A stretch of 7,171 nt of DNA, from contig JASHXK010000634.1 in the NCBI GenBank assembly GCA_030043575.1, positions 1 to 7,171 on the forward strand, in the 5' to 3' direction. The position numbers were made by a program, and so were the translations under genes. This DNA is from Terriglobales bacterium. Its GTDB lineage: Bacteria > Acidobacteriota > Terriglobia > Terriglobales > Acidobacteriaceae. Below, one piece after another: positions 1-5,328 of this stretch (positions within the stretch are counted from its first letter, which is position 1; every line of letters starts with the position of its first letter). Under the pieces are notes generated by a model that was not told the origin of the DNA, did no database searches, and saw only the letters and a program-made list of their open reading frames with translations.

Positions 1-135
1 CGCGACTTCCTGAAGCTAGCCGCGGAGATCAATTTGCATCCCAGGGTGACTTCGTTCCCGCTCGATCAAGCGAACGAAGCGTTGCTCGCCGTGAAGAAGG
101 ATGCGATCGACGGCGCCGCAGTCATTCTTCCTTAG
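1..135 (+). CDS. Zinc-dependent alcohol dehydrogenase, C-terminal end (partial)
   Basis: Frame 1 is open from the window edge to a TAG at 133-135, giving 44 residues that start RDFLKLAAEI and end DGAAVILP. The pattern 'FLKLAAEI...P.V..FPLDQANEALLAVKKDAIDGAAV' is what the last helix and strand of medium-chain, zinc-dependent alcohol dehydrogenases look like: a 'PL.EANEAL..LK.G.I.GAAVL' tail after the Rossmann domain. The family oxidises alcohols or reduces aldehydes with NAD(P). The zinc ligands and GxGxxG cofactor loop lie outside the window, so substrate and cofactor cannot be judged. It could be another medium-chain reductase such as a quinone oxidoreductase. It converges with the minus-strand gene ending at 149, leaving 13 bases between stop codons and no room for a clear separate terminator. 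Confidence 0.72.
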   Translation, partial: RDFLKLAAEINLHPRVTSFPLDQANEALLAVKKDAIDGAAVILP

Positions 136-148
136 GCTGGATTCCCGC

Positions 149-871
149 CTACTGCAGCTTTGCGAAGTTTGTGCTGGTCGTAGTCACCTGAATCTGTTTC
201 TGCGTCGCATTCAAGACCGTCTGCTGCGCGTAGTTCGTACCATCGGGCAGCGACGCCATCTGGACAGAGAGCGTAACTGCATCCTGCGGATTATCCATGT
301 AGGTATTGACGTTGACGGTCGTGATCTTCTTGGTTGCCGGATCGAAACCGATCGTCATCTGATCGCCCTGCTTGGCGTAGTTGCTGAACATCAGTTGCAC
401 GCCTGAGCTGCCCATGCTCTTGTCGAGCGAGACATTCTTCTTCTGAAACGCCTGTTGCATCAGCTCGGCGTTGGGCGGAACATACAGTGCCAGCAGGCTC
501 TGCACCTGTTGCATGTAGTCCTTCATCTCTTCCGTTTTCTTTTCGACGATTCTGCCGCGTAGCCCACCTCGTTGCTGCTGCTGCGGCTGTGCCCCCATCG
601 GAATCTTCTGTATCTGGCCATTCGGGCCGTACGAACACTGGTAAACCTTCTCCGGCTTCTGTTCGCCCTTCAGTGTGATCTGGCTGGTTTCCACCCATTG
701 ATACTGCTTCAGCCGTTGTTTGTTTGCGGCTGCGGCCTGCTTCATGGCCATCAATTTCTGCTGTAGTTCATCCCCCGACCCGCCCATCTGGGCGACGGTG
801 AACGCCGGCAAGCCGAGCAGCAGGGCTACAGCAATCGCGAACTTTGCGAGTTTCTTGTTGCGTGAGGTCAT
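149..871 (-). CDS. Secreted protein of unknown function, 240 aa
   Basis: This is a complete gene of 240 residues. The N-terminus is a standard Sec signal peptide: basic MTSRNKK, a hydrophobic core AIAVALLLGLPAF, and a probable cut after TVA at residue 27. The mature protein is therefore periplasmic or exported. Residues 34-60 are Gln/Lys/Ala-rich and probably helical, residues 93-101 hold a Gln run, and residues 107-130 form a second amphipathic helix leading to LYVPP. The last 80 residues (from about 157) are beta-like, with 'GDQMTIGFDPATKKI', 'VNTYMDNPQDAVTL' and a Gln/Thr-rich end 'NATQKQIQV'. A single cysteine (C79) remains in the mature chain. I know no assigned function; similar exported proteins are frequent in acidobacteria, which is recollection rather than a search. 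The ATG is supported by AAAGGAAG about nine bases upstream. It is the last gene of the minus-strand run, 149 bases after its neighbour, so it may have its own promoter. Confidence 0.85.
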   Translation of the reverse strand: MTSRNKKLAKFAIAVALLLGLPAFTVAQMGGSGDELQQKLMAMKQAAAANKQRLKQYQWVETSQITLKGEQKPEKVYQCSYGPNGQIQKIPMGAQPQQQQRGGLRGRIVEKKTEEMKDYMQQVQSLLALYVPPNAELMQQAFQKKNVSLDKSMGSSGVQLMFSNYAKQGDQMTIGFDPATKKITTVNVNTYMDNPQDAVTLSVQMASLPDGTNYAQQTVLNATQKQIQVTTTSTNFAKLQ

Positions 872-969
872 GAGGATCGTCTTCCTTTCATTGATTACTT
901 CCAGCTGCTAGCTCTTCGCGAGCGGCAGGGGCCTTCTGTTGAGCAAGCACACTCGACCCTTGTCCGATT

Positions 970-1011
970 GCTAAGGGCTAAGAGCTGAGAGCTAGAGGCT
1001 AAGAGCTAAGG
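970..1011. repeat. Six tandem 7-bp repeats, consensus GCTAAGA
   Basis: Six consecutive heptamers run without a gap: GCTAAGG, GCTAAGA, GCTGAGA, GCTAGAG, GCTAAGA, GCTAAGG. They lie in the 149-base space between two minus-strand genes, ending ten bases from the stop codon at 1021. Because seven is not a multiple of three, the TAA, TGA and TAG triplets inside the units fall in all three plus frames, and the CTA triplets give TAG in all three minus frames. The array is therefore a stop signal in all six frames. The rest of the gap (872-969) contains the ribosome binding site of the downstream gene and no convincing promoter. Confidence 0.9.
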
Positions 1012-1020
1012 ACCTAACTA

Positions 1021-1458
1021 TTACAAACTTCCGCCAGGTTTGGCCACATCTTTTTGCACCGCTTTTAAGGGAATGTCTTTAGTCTGGTCGCCGCTCTGCG
1101 GTGTGAACGAACTCAGCTGCGATTTTCCGTACCAACTCCAGATCTCGGAGAAGTAGTACTTGCCATCGCGCAACGCGAAGACCACCTTCAAGGGTGGGTT
1201 CTTGGTCGGAACCGCAGTCTGCAGCAGATATAGGTCCTGTTGCCTGGTACCGTCTTTGGAGCGTAGCAGGACATAGGTAGGAGCCACTCGGTCGAGTAGA
1301 TATTCCCCGGCCGGCAACTTGACGCCGGAAATATAGAATTCGAATGGCACATCGATCATCCCTTGCGTGGGCCGGCTTTGCGCCAATCCGAGTCCGGCCA
1401 CAAGCACGATCAGCGCCAGAGCGACTCCGCTTTGCTTCAACCCGCGCTTCCGCTTCAT
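1021..1458 (-). CDS. Small secreted protein of unknown function, 145 aa
   Basis: This is a complete gene of 145 residues. A basic start (MKRKRGLKQ) precedes a hydrophobic stretch VALALIVLVAGLGLA and a probable signal peptidase I cut after A26, so the mature protein of about 119 residues is exported. Its best-marked segment is residues 36-56, 'IDVPFEFYISGVKLPAGEYLL', followed by 'YVLLRSKDG'. This 'VPF.F..G...LPAG.Y' pattern recurs in many short exported acidobacterial proteins, usually annotated only as hypothetical, and predicts a compact beta-rich fold. There are no cysteines and no catalytic signature. The start is supported by GGAG seven bases before the ATG. It begins 44 bases after the flavin-protein gene at 1503 and could be cotranscribed with it. 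No terminator follows; the heptamer repeat array comes directly after its stop. Confidence 0.85.
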   Translation of the reverse strand: MKRKRGLKQSGVALALIVLVAGLGLAQSRPTQGMIDVPFEFYISGVKLPAGEYLLDRVAPTYVLLRSKDGTRQQDLYLLQTAVPTKNPPLKVVFALRDGKYYFSEIWSWYGKSQLSSFTPQSGDQTKDIPLKAVQKDVAKPGGSL

Positions 1459-1502
1459 CTTGGTTCTCCGTCTTCTTGTAAACCGGCATTTTACTTGAGG
1501 TG

Positions 1503-1952
1503 CTACAGTATCGCCGGCTTATTAAACCCCACCAGCTCAACCATACGGCCCTCCGTTGCACTCCAGTACTCGGCTTGCTGAACGCCAACTTTCATCAGAA
1601 CAAGGTTGGCATCTTCCAGTCCACCCGGAAACCAGGATTTGTAGCTGTCCTGCCAGAGTTCTTGGGCTTTGACGTGATCGCGCACCAGCTCGCAGAAACC
1701 GCTGACCGAAACATAACGCTGCGCAACATGATCAGCGAAGCAGACATTCACGCGCTGAATGGTTTTCACTGCCTCAACCTTGTCCGTATTGCTGCCCGAC
1801 AAGAACCACAACACGCCGGGAGGCTCCACGCCGTGGGCCGCCATGGGACAACTATGCAGGCTGTTGTCCGGGCTCATGGTGGTCAAAGTGGCGATTTCCA
1901 TGCCCCTGATCAGCTCACTTAGTCTTGCAACAGGGTCGTAGCTTTGTGCCAT
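1503..1952 (-). CDS. General stress protein 26-like, FMN-binding split-barrel protein (pyridoxamine 5'-phosphate oxidase superfamily)
   Basis: The 149 residues match the short general-stress-protein-26 group of the pyridoxamine phosphate oxidase-like split barrels. In order there is an N-terminal helix (residues 5-18, 'DPVARLSELIRGM'), the first barrel strands 'IATLTTMSPDNSLHSCPMA' (20-38), 'LWFLSGSNTDKVEAV' (48-62), 'VNVCFADHVAQRYVSVSG' (68-85), and the characteristic 'WFPGGLEDANLVLMKV' (107-122) ending in 'AEYWSA'. Family members are homodimers that bind FMN, or sometimes F420 or haem, and are linked to oxidative and general stress; the substrate here is unknown. The start is firm: AAGGAG sits five bases before the ATG. 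It lies 74 bases after the SCO gene. True pyridoxamine phosphate oxidase (PdxH) is unlikely because the protein is too short and has the stress-protein ending. Confidence 0.87.
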   Translation of the reverse strand: MAQSYDPVARLSELIRGMEIATLTTMSPDNSLHSCPMAAHGVEPPGVLWFLSGSNTDKVEAVKTIQRVNVCFADHVAQRYVSVSGFCELVRDHVKAQELWQDSYKSWFPGGLEDANLVLMKVGVQQAEYWSATEGRMVELVGFNKPAIL

Positions 1953-1957
1953 GTAAG

Positions 1958-1963
1958 CTCCTT
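1958..1963 (-). promoter_or_regulatory. Ribosome binding site AAGGAG of the split-barrel protein
   Basis: On the minus strand AAGGAG is followed by five bases (CTTAC) and then the ATG at 1952. It is one of the strongest Shine-Dalgarno sites in the window and fixes this start. It contrasts with marC, the SCO gene and nhaA, none of which has a recognisable site. Confidence 0.85.
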
Positions 1964-2026
1964 CAAGTCGCGGATCACGAACAGACTGCTACGCTGGCTG
2001 CGGCCAGAAGCGGGGATCGGCAAAGA

Positions 2027-2917
2027 TCAACCGCCGGATGTTGCAGCGATTACATCAGCCGCTACCTCGTCCGGCTTCCACGCGTTTCCTGAGTATACCT
2101 TGATCACTTTTCCGTCCTTGCCGACTAACACGGTACTGAGGCCGTGCACGATCTGCCCGTCTTTTGTGTTGTATGCGACGCCGAAGAAGGCAGCGGCTTG
2201 GCGCACTTGCTCCGGCGATCCGGAGGCGAACTGCCAGTGCTGGAATTTAGGATCGACGCGGCCCACGTAGCGCTCGCCATACTCGCGCAGCACCGCGGGC
2301 TTGTCGTGCTCTGGATCGATGCTGATGCTGAGAAGCTGCGTATCAGCGAAAGCGGCGCGATTCTTTTGCAACTGCTGCAGAACCTGCGCGAAATTGTTGC
2401 TCATACGCAGGCAATAATCGGGAAAGGGACAGCGCGTGTAGACGAAGGTCAGCAGCAGCGGTTTGCCGCGGAATTGCTGGAGATCAATGCGCTGGCCGTT
2501 TTGATTGACGAGTGCGACATCGGGAATCGCATCGCCCGGTTGCGGTATGTGCAGCGGCGAAATCCCGTCACTAGCGGCGCCTGCGCCCTTTGTGAAGCTG
2601 ATGTCTTGCAGCTCGGCGTGATCGCTGAGCACGAGAGTTGCGTGAATCTGGTCGCCGGGGACGATGGCGCGGAACACCCACTCGTCCTGCTTGCCGACGA
2701 TGAAGGGCATTGTCATGCCTTTCATCAATCCCGCGACGTCCTGGTGGGCAATCGTGAGCTGGCGCAAGGCTGGATTGACCGCAATCACCCGGCCTTCCAA
2801 CTCGTAGCGCCTCGCCGGAGTTGGGTGGGAACAGCCAATCGGAATGAATAAACCAATGCAGGCGGCAAATGGAATGATCCGGAAAAGCTCACGGGAGCAA
2901 AACTTCATTACTTGCAT
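2027..2917 (-). CDS. CusF-like domain fused to SCO1/SenC copper chaperone (thioredoxin fold), probable lipoprotein
   Basis: This 296-residue protein has two copper domains. After a hydrophobic export segment (about residues 10-28) there is Cys29 in 'PIGC', an imperfect lipobox, so membrane anchoring is probable but not certain. Residues 38-110 resemble CusF: 'EGRVIAVNPALRQLTIAH' then 'GLMKGMTMPF', with H58, M68 and M70 in the positions of CusF copper ligands and M65 where CusF has its tryptophan. Residues 125-296 are an SCO1/SenC/PrrC domain: 'GDAIPDVALVNQNG', 'LLLTFVYTRCPFPDYC' with C163 and C169, 'LLSISIDPEHD', and 'IVHGLSTVLVGKDG' with H258, the expected third copper ligand. SCO proteins deliver copper to the CuA site of cytochrome c oxidase or act as thiol reductases outside the inner membrane. 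The cysteines are C-x5-C rather than the classical C-x3-C. No clear ribosome site precedes either ATG at 2917 or 2908. It starts 30 bases after marC, probably in the same operon. Confidence 0.9.
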   Translation of the reverse strand: MQVMKFCSRELFRIIPFAACIGLFIPIGCSHPTPARRYELEGRVIAVNPALRQLTIAHQDVAGLMKGMTMPFIVGKQDEWVFRAIVPGDQIHATLVLSDHAELQDISFTKGAGAASDGISPLHIPQPGDAIPDVALVNQNGQRIDLQQFRGKPLLLTFVYTRCPFPDYCLRMSNNFAQVLQQLQKNRAAFADTQLLSISIDPEHDKPAVLREYGERYVGRVDPKFQHWQFASGSPEQVRQAAAFFGVAYNTKDGQIVHGLSTVLVGKDGKVIKVYSGNAWKPDEVAADVIAATSGG

Positions 2918-2947
2918 TCTATCGGTAACAGCGATTGTGGACAGCTC

Positions 2948-3619
2948 TCAGCCGGCTCCTGTACCCGCTTTCAGAACGTGGTAGAAGTCTTGCAGTCCGT
3001 TGAACATGATCTGAATGCCGATACAGACCACGAGGAAAGCTGATAGACGGATCAGAATGCTGGTGCCCGTCGGGCCGAGCACTCGCTGTAGCCCTTCTGA
3101 CAACCAGTAGCATAGGAAGATCGCCATCCCAACGCAGAGAATGCCGCCCACTGCCGCCAGCGCGCTGTAAATGAGTTCAATGTGCCTTTCCACGTGAAGG
3201 TTGCTGCCCAGCGTCAGCGCAACTGCGATTGAACCCGGACCGACCGTGAGTGGCATGGTGATCGGGTAAAAGGCTTGCGAGAGGATCTCCTGGCTGTTGG
3301 GCGCCGATTCCACTCGCTTGTCGTCGGCCCAACTCTTCTTGTTCAGAATGCTCCAACCGGCGATGGTGACCACCAGGCCGCCGCCGACCTGCACCGCAGC
3401 CAGACTGACACCGAAGAATTCCAGAACGTAGGAGCCAATGAACAACGACGCAACCAGCAGGCCGACGCCGTTCACCGCCACGCGAAGTGCGACGGTTCGC
3501 CGTATCTTCACCGAATATCCCAGCGTCATCTCGGCGAAGATCGGCGCCATGCCCAGCGGATTTACGATGGGCAGCAAGGCGGCGAAGATGAGCAGTACTT
3601 CGCGAACAACAGCCTTCAT
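2948..3619 (-). CDS. MarC family integral membrane protein
   Basis: The 223 residues are almost entirely hydrophobic and form about six membrane helices, the usual size and topology of the MarC/YchE/YhgN family (about 200-220 aa). The family marks are visible: 'LLPIVNPLGMAPIFAEMT' in helix 1 (residues 15-32), 'GGGLVVTIAGWSILN' (79-93), the second half-repeat 'YPITMPLTVGPGSIAVAL' (118-135), and 'SAFLVVCIGIQIMFNGLQDF' near the end (193-212). The protein sits in the inner membrane. Despite the name (multiple antibiotic resistance), a resistance role for E. coli MarC was not upheld; some members are described as neutral amino acid transporters, so the substrate here is unknown. It heads the minus-strand run and is divergent from nhaA. 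No Shine-Dalgarno sequence precedes the ATG. A candidate promoter would leave a leader of only a few bases. Confidence 0.9.
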   Translation of the reverse strand: MKAVVREVLLIFAALLPIVNPLGMAPIFAEMTLGYSVKIRRTVALRVAVNGVGLLVASLFIGSYVLEFFGVSLAAVQVGGGLVVTIAGWSILNKKSWADDKRVESAPNSQEILSQAFYPITMPLTVGPGSIAVALTLGSNLHVERHIELIYSALAAVGGILCVGMAIFLCYWLSEGLQRVLGPTGTSILIRLSAFLVVCIGIQIMFNGLQDFYHVLKAGTGAG

Positions 3620-3630
3620 AGCAGTGTTTC

Positions 3631-3660
3631 AGGATACCCACGGCTCGCAGATTTTGCCAA
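3631..3660 (-). promoter_or_regulatory. Candidate sigma70-type promoter for marC
   Basis: On the minus strand TTGGCA (3660-3655, five of six matches to TTGACA) is followed after 18 bases by TATCCT (3636-3631, four of six to TATAAT). Transcription would begin near 3624, about five bases before the marC ATG. That agrees with the missing ribosome binding site and suggests a nearly leaderless message. This is a two-box match only and other starts are possible. Confidence 0.3.
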
Positions 3661-3693
3661 TAGCAGCTCCACCGACTTACACGCTGGAAATTG

Positions 3694-3722
3694 TTGACGC
3701 GGATTGCAATTGCAGTTTGAAT
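3694..3722 (+). promoter_or_regulatory. Candidate sigma70-type promoter for nhaA
   Basis: TTGACG (3694-3699, five of six to TTGACA) and TTGAAT (3717-3722, four of six to TATAAT) are separated by 17 bases, the optimal spacing. The start of transcription would be near 3729. If so, the in-frame ATG at 3721 lies inside the -10 box and cannot be the translation start, which favours the ATG at 3763. It lies back to back with the marC promoter candidate. Confidence 0.45.
3705..3714. promoter_or_regulatory. 10-bp perfect palindrome TGCAATTGCA, possible operator
   Basis: TGCAATTGCA reads the same on both strands and sits in the spacer between the proposed -35 and -10 boxes of nhaA. A dimeric repressor or MerR-type activator could bind there. 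No regulator gene is in the window, and a palindrome of this length can arise by chance, so the role is speculative. Confidence 0.25.
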
Positions 3723-3726
3723 GGAT

Positions 3727-3795
3727 GGACGGTTGCGCCGTCCGAGCGCCGCCGACCGCACGATGGGAATACCGCCTCGCACCTATGGAGCGCTT
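3727..3795 (+). promoter_or_regulatory. Structured nhaA leader; candidate riboswitch-like RNA
   Basis: A perfect six-pair stem GGACGG (3727-3732) with CCGTCC (3738-3743) closes the five-base loop TTGCG. Directly next to it GAGCGC (3744-3749) can pair with GCGCTT (3790-3795; one G-U), enclosing the ATG at 3763. The loop bases TGCG (3734-3737) are complementary to CGCA at 3757-3760, just before that ATG, and to another CGCA at 3778-3781, so a pseudoknot is possible. It is established that nhaA genes of Acidobacteriota and some other phyla can carry the nhaA-I RNA, reported as a lithium-sensing riboswitch. Whether this leader belongs to that family is inference, since I cannot align it to the model here. 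The short pairings could also arise by chance in GC-rich DNA. Confidence 0.4.
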
Positions 3796-5121
3796 CAGGT
3801 CAAGCTGCGCGAGTCGCTTGTCGCGCGGGCGCTCGTTCTGCCGATTCAGCAATTCATCCACATTCAAGGTATTAGCAGCATCTTCCTGCTCGCGGCTGCG
3901 GTCATCGCGCTAATCTGGGCTAACTCTCCATGGCACGACTCCTATCACCACGTTTGGGAGATGGAGCTGCAGCTCTCACGCCTGCAGTTGCCGGTGCATG
4001 CCTGGATCAACGACGCGCTGATGGCAATCTTTTTCTTCCTCGTCGGCATGGAGATCAAGCATGAGATCGTGCATGGCGAGCTGGCGGACATTCGCCGCGC
4101 TGCCCTCCCGGTCTTTGGTGCGCTGGGAGGAATGATCGTCCCGGCTCTACTGTTCGCAGTCTTCAACTATGGTCAACCTGGACAGCATGGCTGGGGCATC
4201 CCGATGGCGACGGACATCGCGTTTTCTCTCGGCGTGCTGGGGATGGTGAAGGGCATTCCTTCTGACCTGAAAGTTTTCCTGCTGACGCTCGCGATCGCTG
4301 ACGATATCGGCGCCATCATTGTGATTGCGGTTTTTTACAGTAGCTCGCTCGACCGCGGAGCGTTGCTTGCGGGCATCGTAATCCTGGCTCTCATCGTACT
4401 GGTACTCAAGCTGGGGATCTCGCGGCCTGTGGTGTATTTCGTGCTTGGCGTGGGCTTCTGGATCGCCATTCTGCGATCCGGTGTTCACGCGACCATCGCC
4501 GGCGTCATCCTGGGATTTCTCGTGCCGACCGACGCACCCTTGTCGCTGGAGGACTTCCGCGACATGGCATCCAACATGGCCGCAAGTTTTCGCGACGCCA
4601 TGGCGAAAGGGGACGAACGCGCTGCCAAGAGTATTCTCGGTGCCTTCGACGCTCTGCTGAACAACACCGAGTCGGCATCGGAGCGGCTGACGCGTCTGTT
4701 GAACGATTGGGTGTCGTTTCTCGTTCTGCCGCTCTTTGCCCTGGCGAATGCCGGCGTGACCTTTTCTGGTGGCGCATGGGGCGAGCTATTCACGAGCCGT
4801 ATCGCGTGGGGGATTGTCTTGGGACTCGTTGTCGGCAAGCCGCTGGGTATCACTGGTTTTGCCAAACTCGCCGAGCTCATGGGTCTGGCGCGAGTGCCTG
4901 AGGGGGTTTCTTGGCGACAGTTGACCGCCGTCGGCACGCTGGCCGGAATCGGATTCACGGTTTCGATCTTTATCAGTTCGCTGGCGTTCGACGACCCCGC
5001 TCATCTGGTGGAGGCAAAGACGGCGGTGCTGGCAGCATCCCTGGTGGCGGGCGTCCTGGGATATCTGGCTCTGCGCGACGCCAAGCCACAACGGAAAGCC
5101 GGTTTCACGTCAGAGAGGTGA
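3763..5121 (+). CDS. nhaA: Na+/H+ antiporter NhaA
   Basis: This is an inner-membrane electrogenic antiporter that expels Na+ (or Li+) in exchange for protons, for pH and salt homeostasis. From the ATG at 3763 it has 452 residues; an in-frame ATG at 3721 would add 14. The shorter form is preferred because the likely promoter -10 box and a leader hairpin overlap the extra codons, which encode an unremarkable Arg-rich stretch. Neither start has a ribosome site. Counting from 3763, the family marks are 'ANSPWHDSYHHVWE', 'INDALMAIFFFLVGMEIKHEIVHGEL', 'PMATDIAFSLGVL' with D151 (E. coli D133), 'LAIADDIGAIIVIAVFY' with the ion-binding pair D180-D181 (E. coli D163-D164), 'LVVGKPLGI' with K359 (E. coli K300), and 'GIGFTVSIFISSLAF'. 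It is longer than E. coli NhaA (388 aa) mainly from an N-terminal tail and a hydrophilic insert after 'FLVPTDAPLSLEDF', as in many longer homologues. It stands alone, divergent from marC. Confidence 0.95.
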   Translation: MGIPPRTYGALQVKLRESLVARALVLPIQQFIHIQGISSIFLLAAAVIALIWANSPWHDSYHHVWEMELQLSRLQLPVHAWINDALMAIFFFLVGMEIKHEIVHGELADIRRAALPVFGALGGMIVPALLFAVFNYGQPGQHGWGIPMATDIAFSLGVLGMVKGIPSDLKVFLLTLAIADDIGAIIVIAVFYSSSLDRGALLAGIVILALIVLVLKLGISRPVVYFVLGVGFWIAILRSGVHATIAGVILGFLVPTDAPLSLEDFRDMASNMAASFRDAMAKGDERAAKSILGAFDALLNNTESASERLTRLLNDWVSFLVLPLFALANAGVTFSGGAWGELFTSRIAWGIVLGLVVGKPLGITGFAKLAELMGLARVPEGVSWRQLTAVGTLAGIGFTVSIFISSLAFDDPAHLVEAKTAVLAASLVAGVLGYLALRDAKPQRKAGFTSER

Positions 5122-5154
5122 CAGCATCCTTTTTCCCAGCCTGCAAAGTAGCTT

Positions 5155-5183
5155 CAGTCACTCGCCTGTAAACGCGTTACAAT
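5155..5183 (+). promoter_or_regulatory. Weak candidate promoter for the glycine-zipper lipoprotein
   Basis: TACAAT at 5178-5183 matches TATAAT in five of six positions. Seventeen bases upstream CAGTCA (5155-5160) is a poor -35 box. If used, the leader would be about 140 bases long. The segment 5122-5328 contains no other gene I can support and no clear terminator for nhaA. Confidence 0.25.
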
Positions 5184-5316
5184 TTCTGCGTTCTACTTTT
5201 CCAGGCCACTAAGTCCTTAGCGCATGGGTCGATGTTTCCTTGCCCGAAGGGTGCGGACAGGGACTTCAGGTATCGGCAGTAGCTGGCTGGACGCAATCGG
5301 GTCCGGCAACACAACG

Positions 5317-5324
5317 AAAGGAAA
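5317..5324 (+). promoter_or_regulatory. Ribosome binding site that sets the lipoprotein start
   Basis: AAAGGAAA lies four to eleven bases before the ATG at 5329, with AGGA six bases from it. It selects this start over the in-frame ATG at 5224, which would bury the signal peptide behind 35 extra residues. Confidence 0.75.
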
Positions 5325-5328
5325 CAAT

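Noticed and set aside
970..1011. CRISPR-like array
   Set aside because: The units are 7 bp with no spacers, so it is a simple tandem repeat.
1994..2007. Hairpin CTGGC-TGCG-GCCAG after the SCO gene as a terminator
   Set aside because: The stem is only five pairs and no T tract follows on either strand. At most it is a weak attenuator between the SCO and split-barrel genes.
2144..2851. 235-codon open frame on the plus strand opposite the SCO gene
   Set aside because: It is the antisense shadow of a gene with two recognisable domains. Its translation shows no family motif and it has no ribosome site.
3704..3913. Plus-strand frame with an ATG at 3785 as an alternative first gene
   Set aside because: It is out of frame with nhaA, ends inside its first membrane helix, and its Ser/Arg-rich product has no recognisable features.
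4485..4958. 157-codon open frame on the minus strand inside nhaA
   Set aside because: It is a shadow of a strongly conserved antiporter; the Arg/Ser/Pro-rich translation is typical of antisense frames in GC-rich DNA.
5224..5328. Longer start of the lipoprotein at the ATG at 5224
   Set aside because: It would place 35 residues before a complete signal peptide with a lipobox, and the ATG at 5329 has the better ribosome site.
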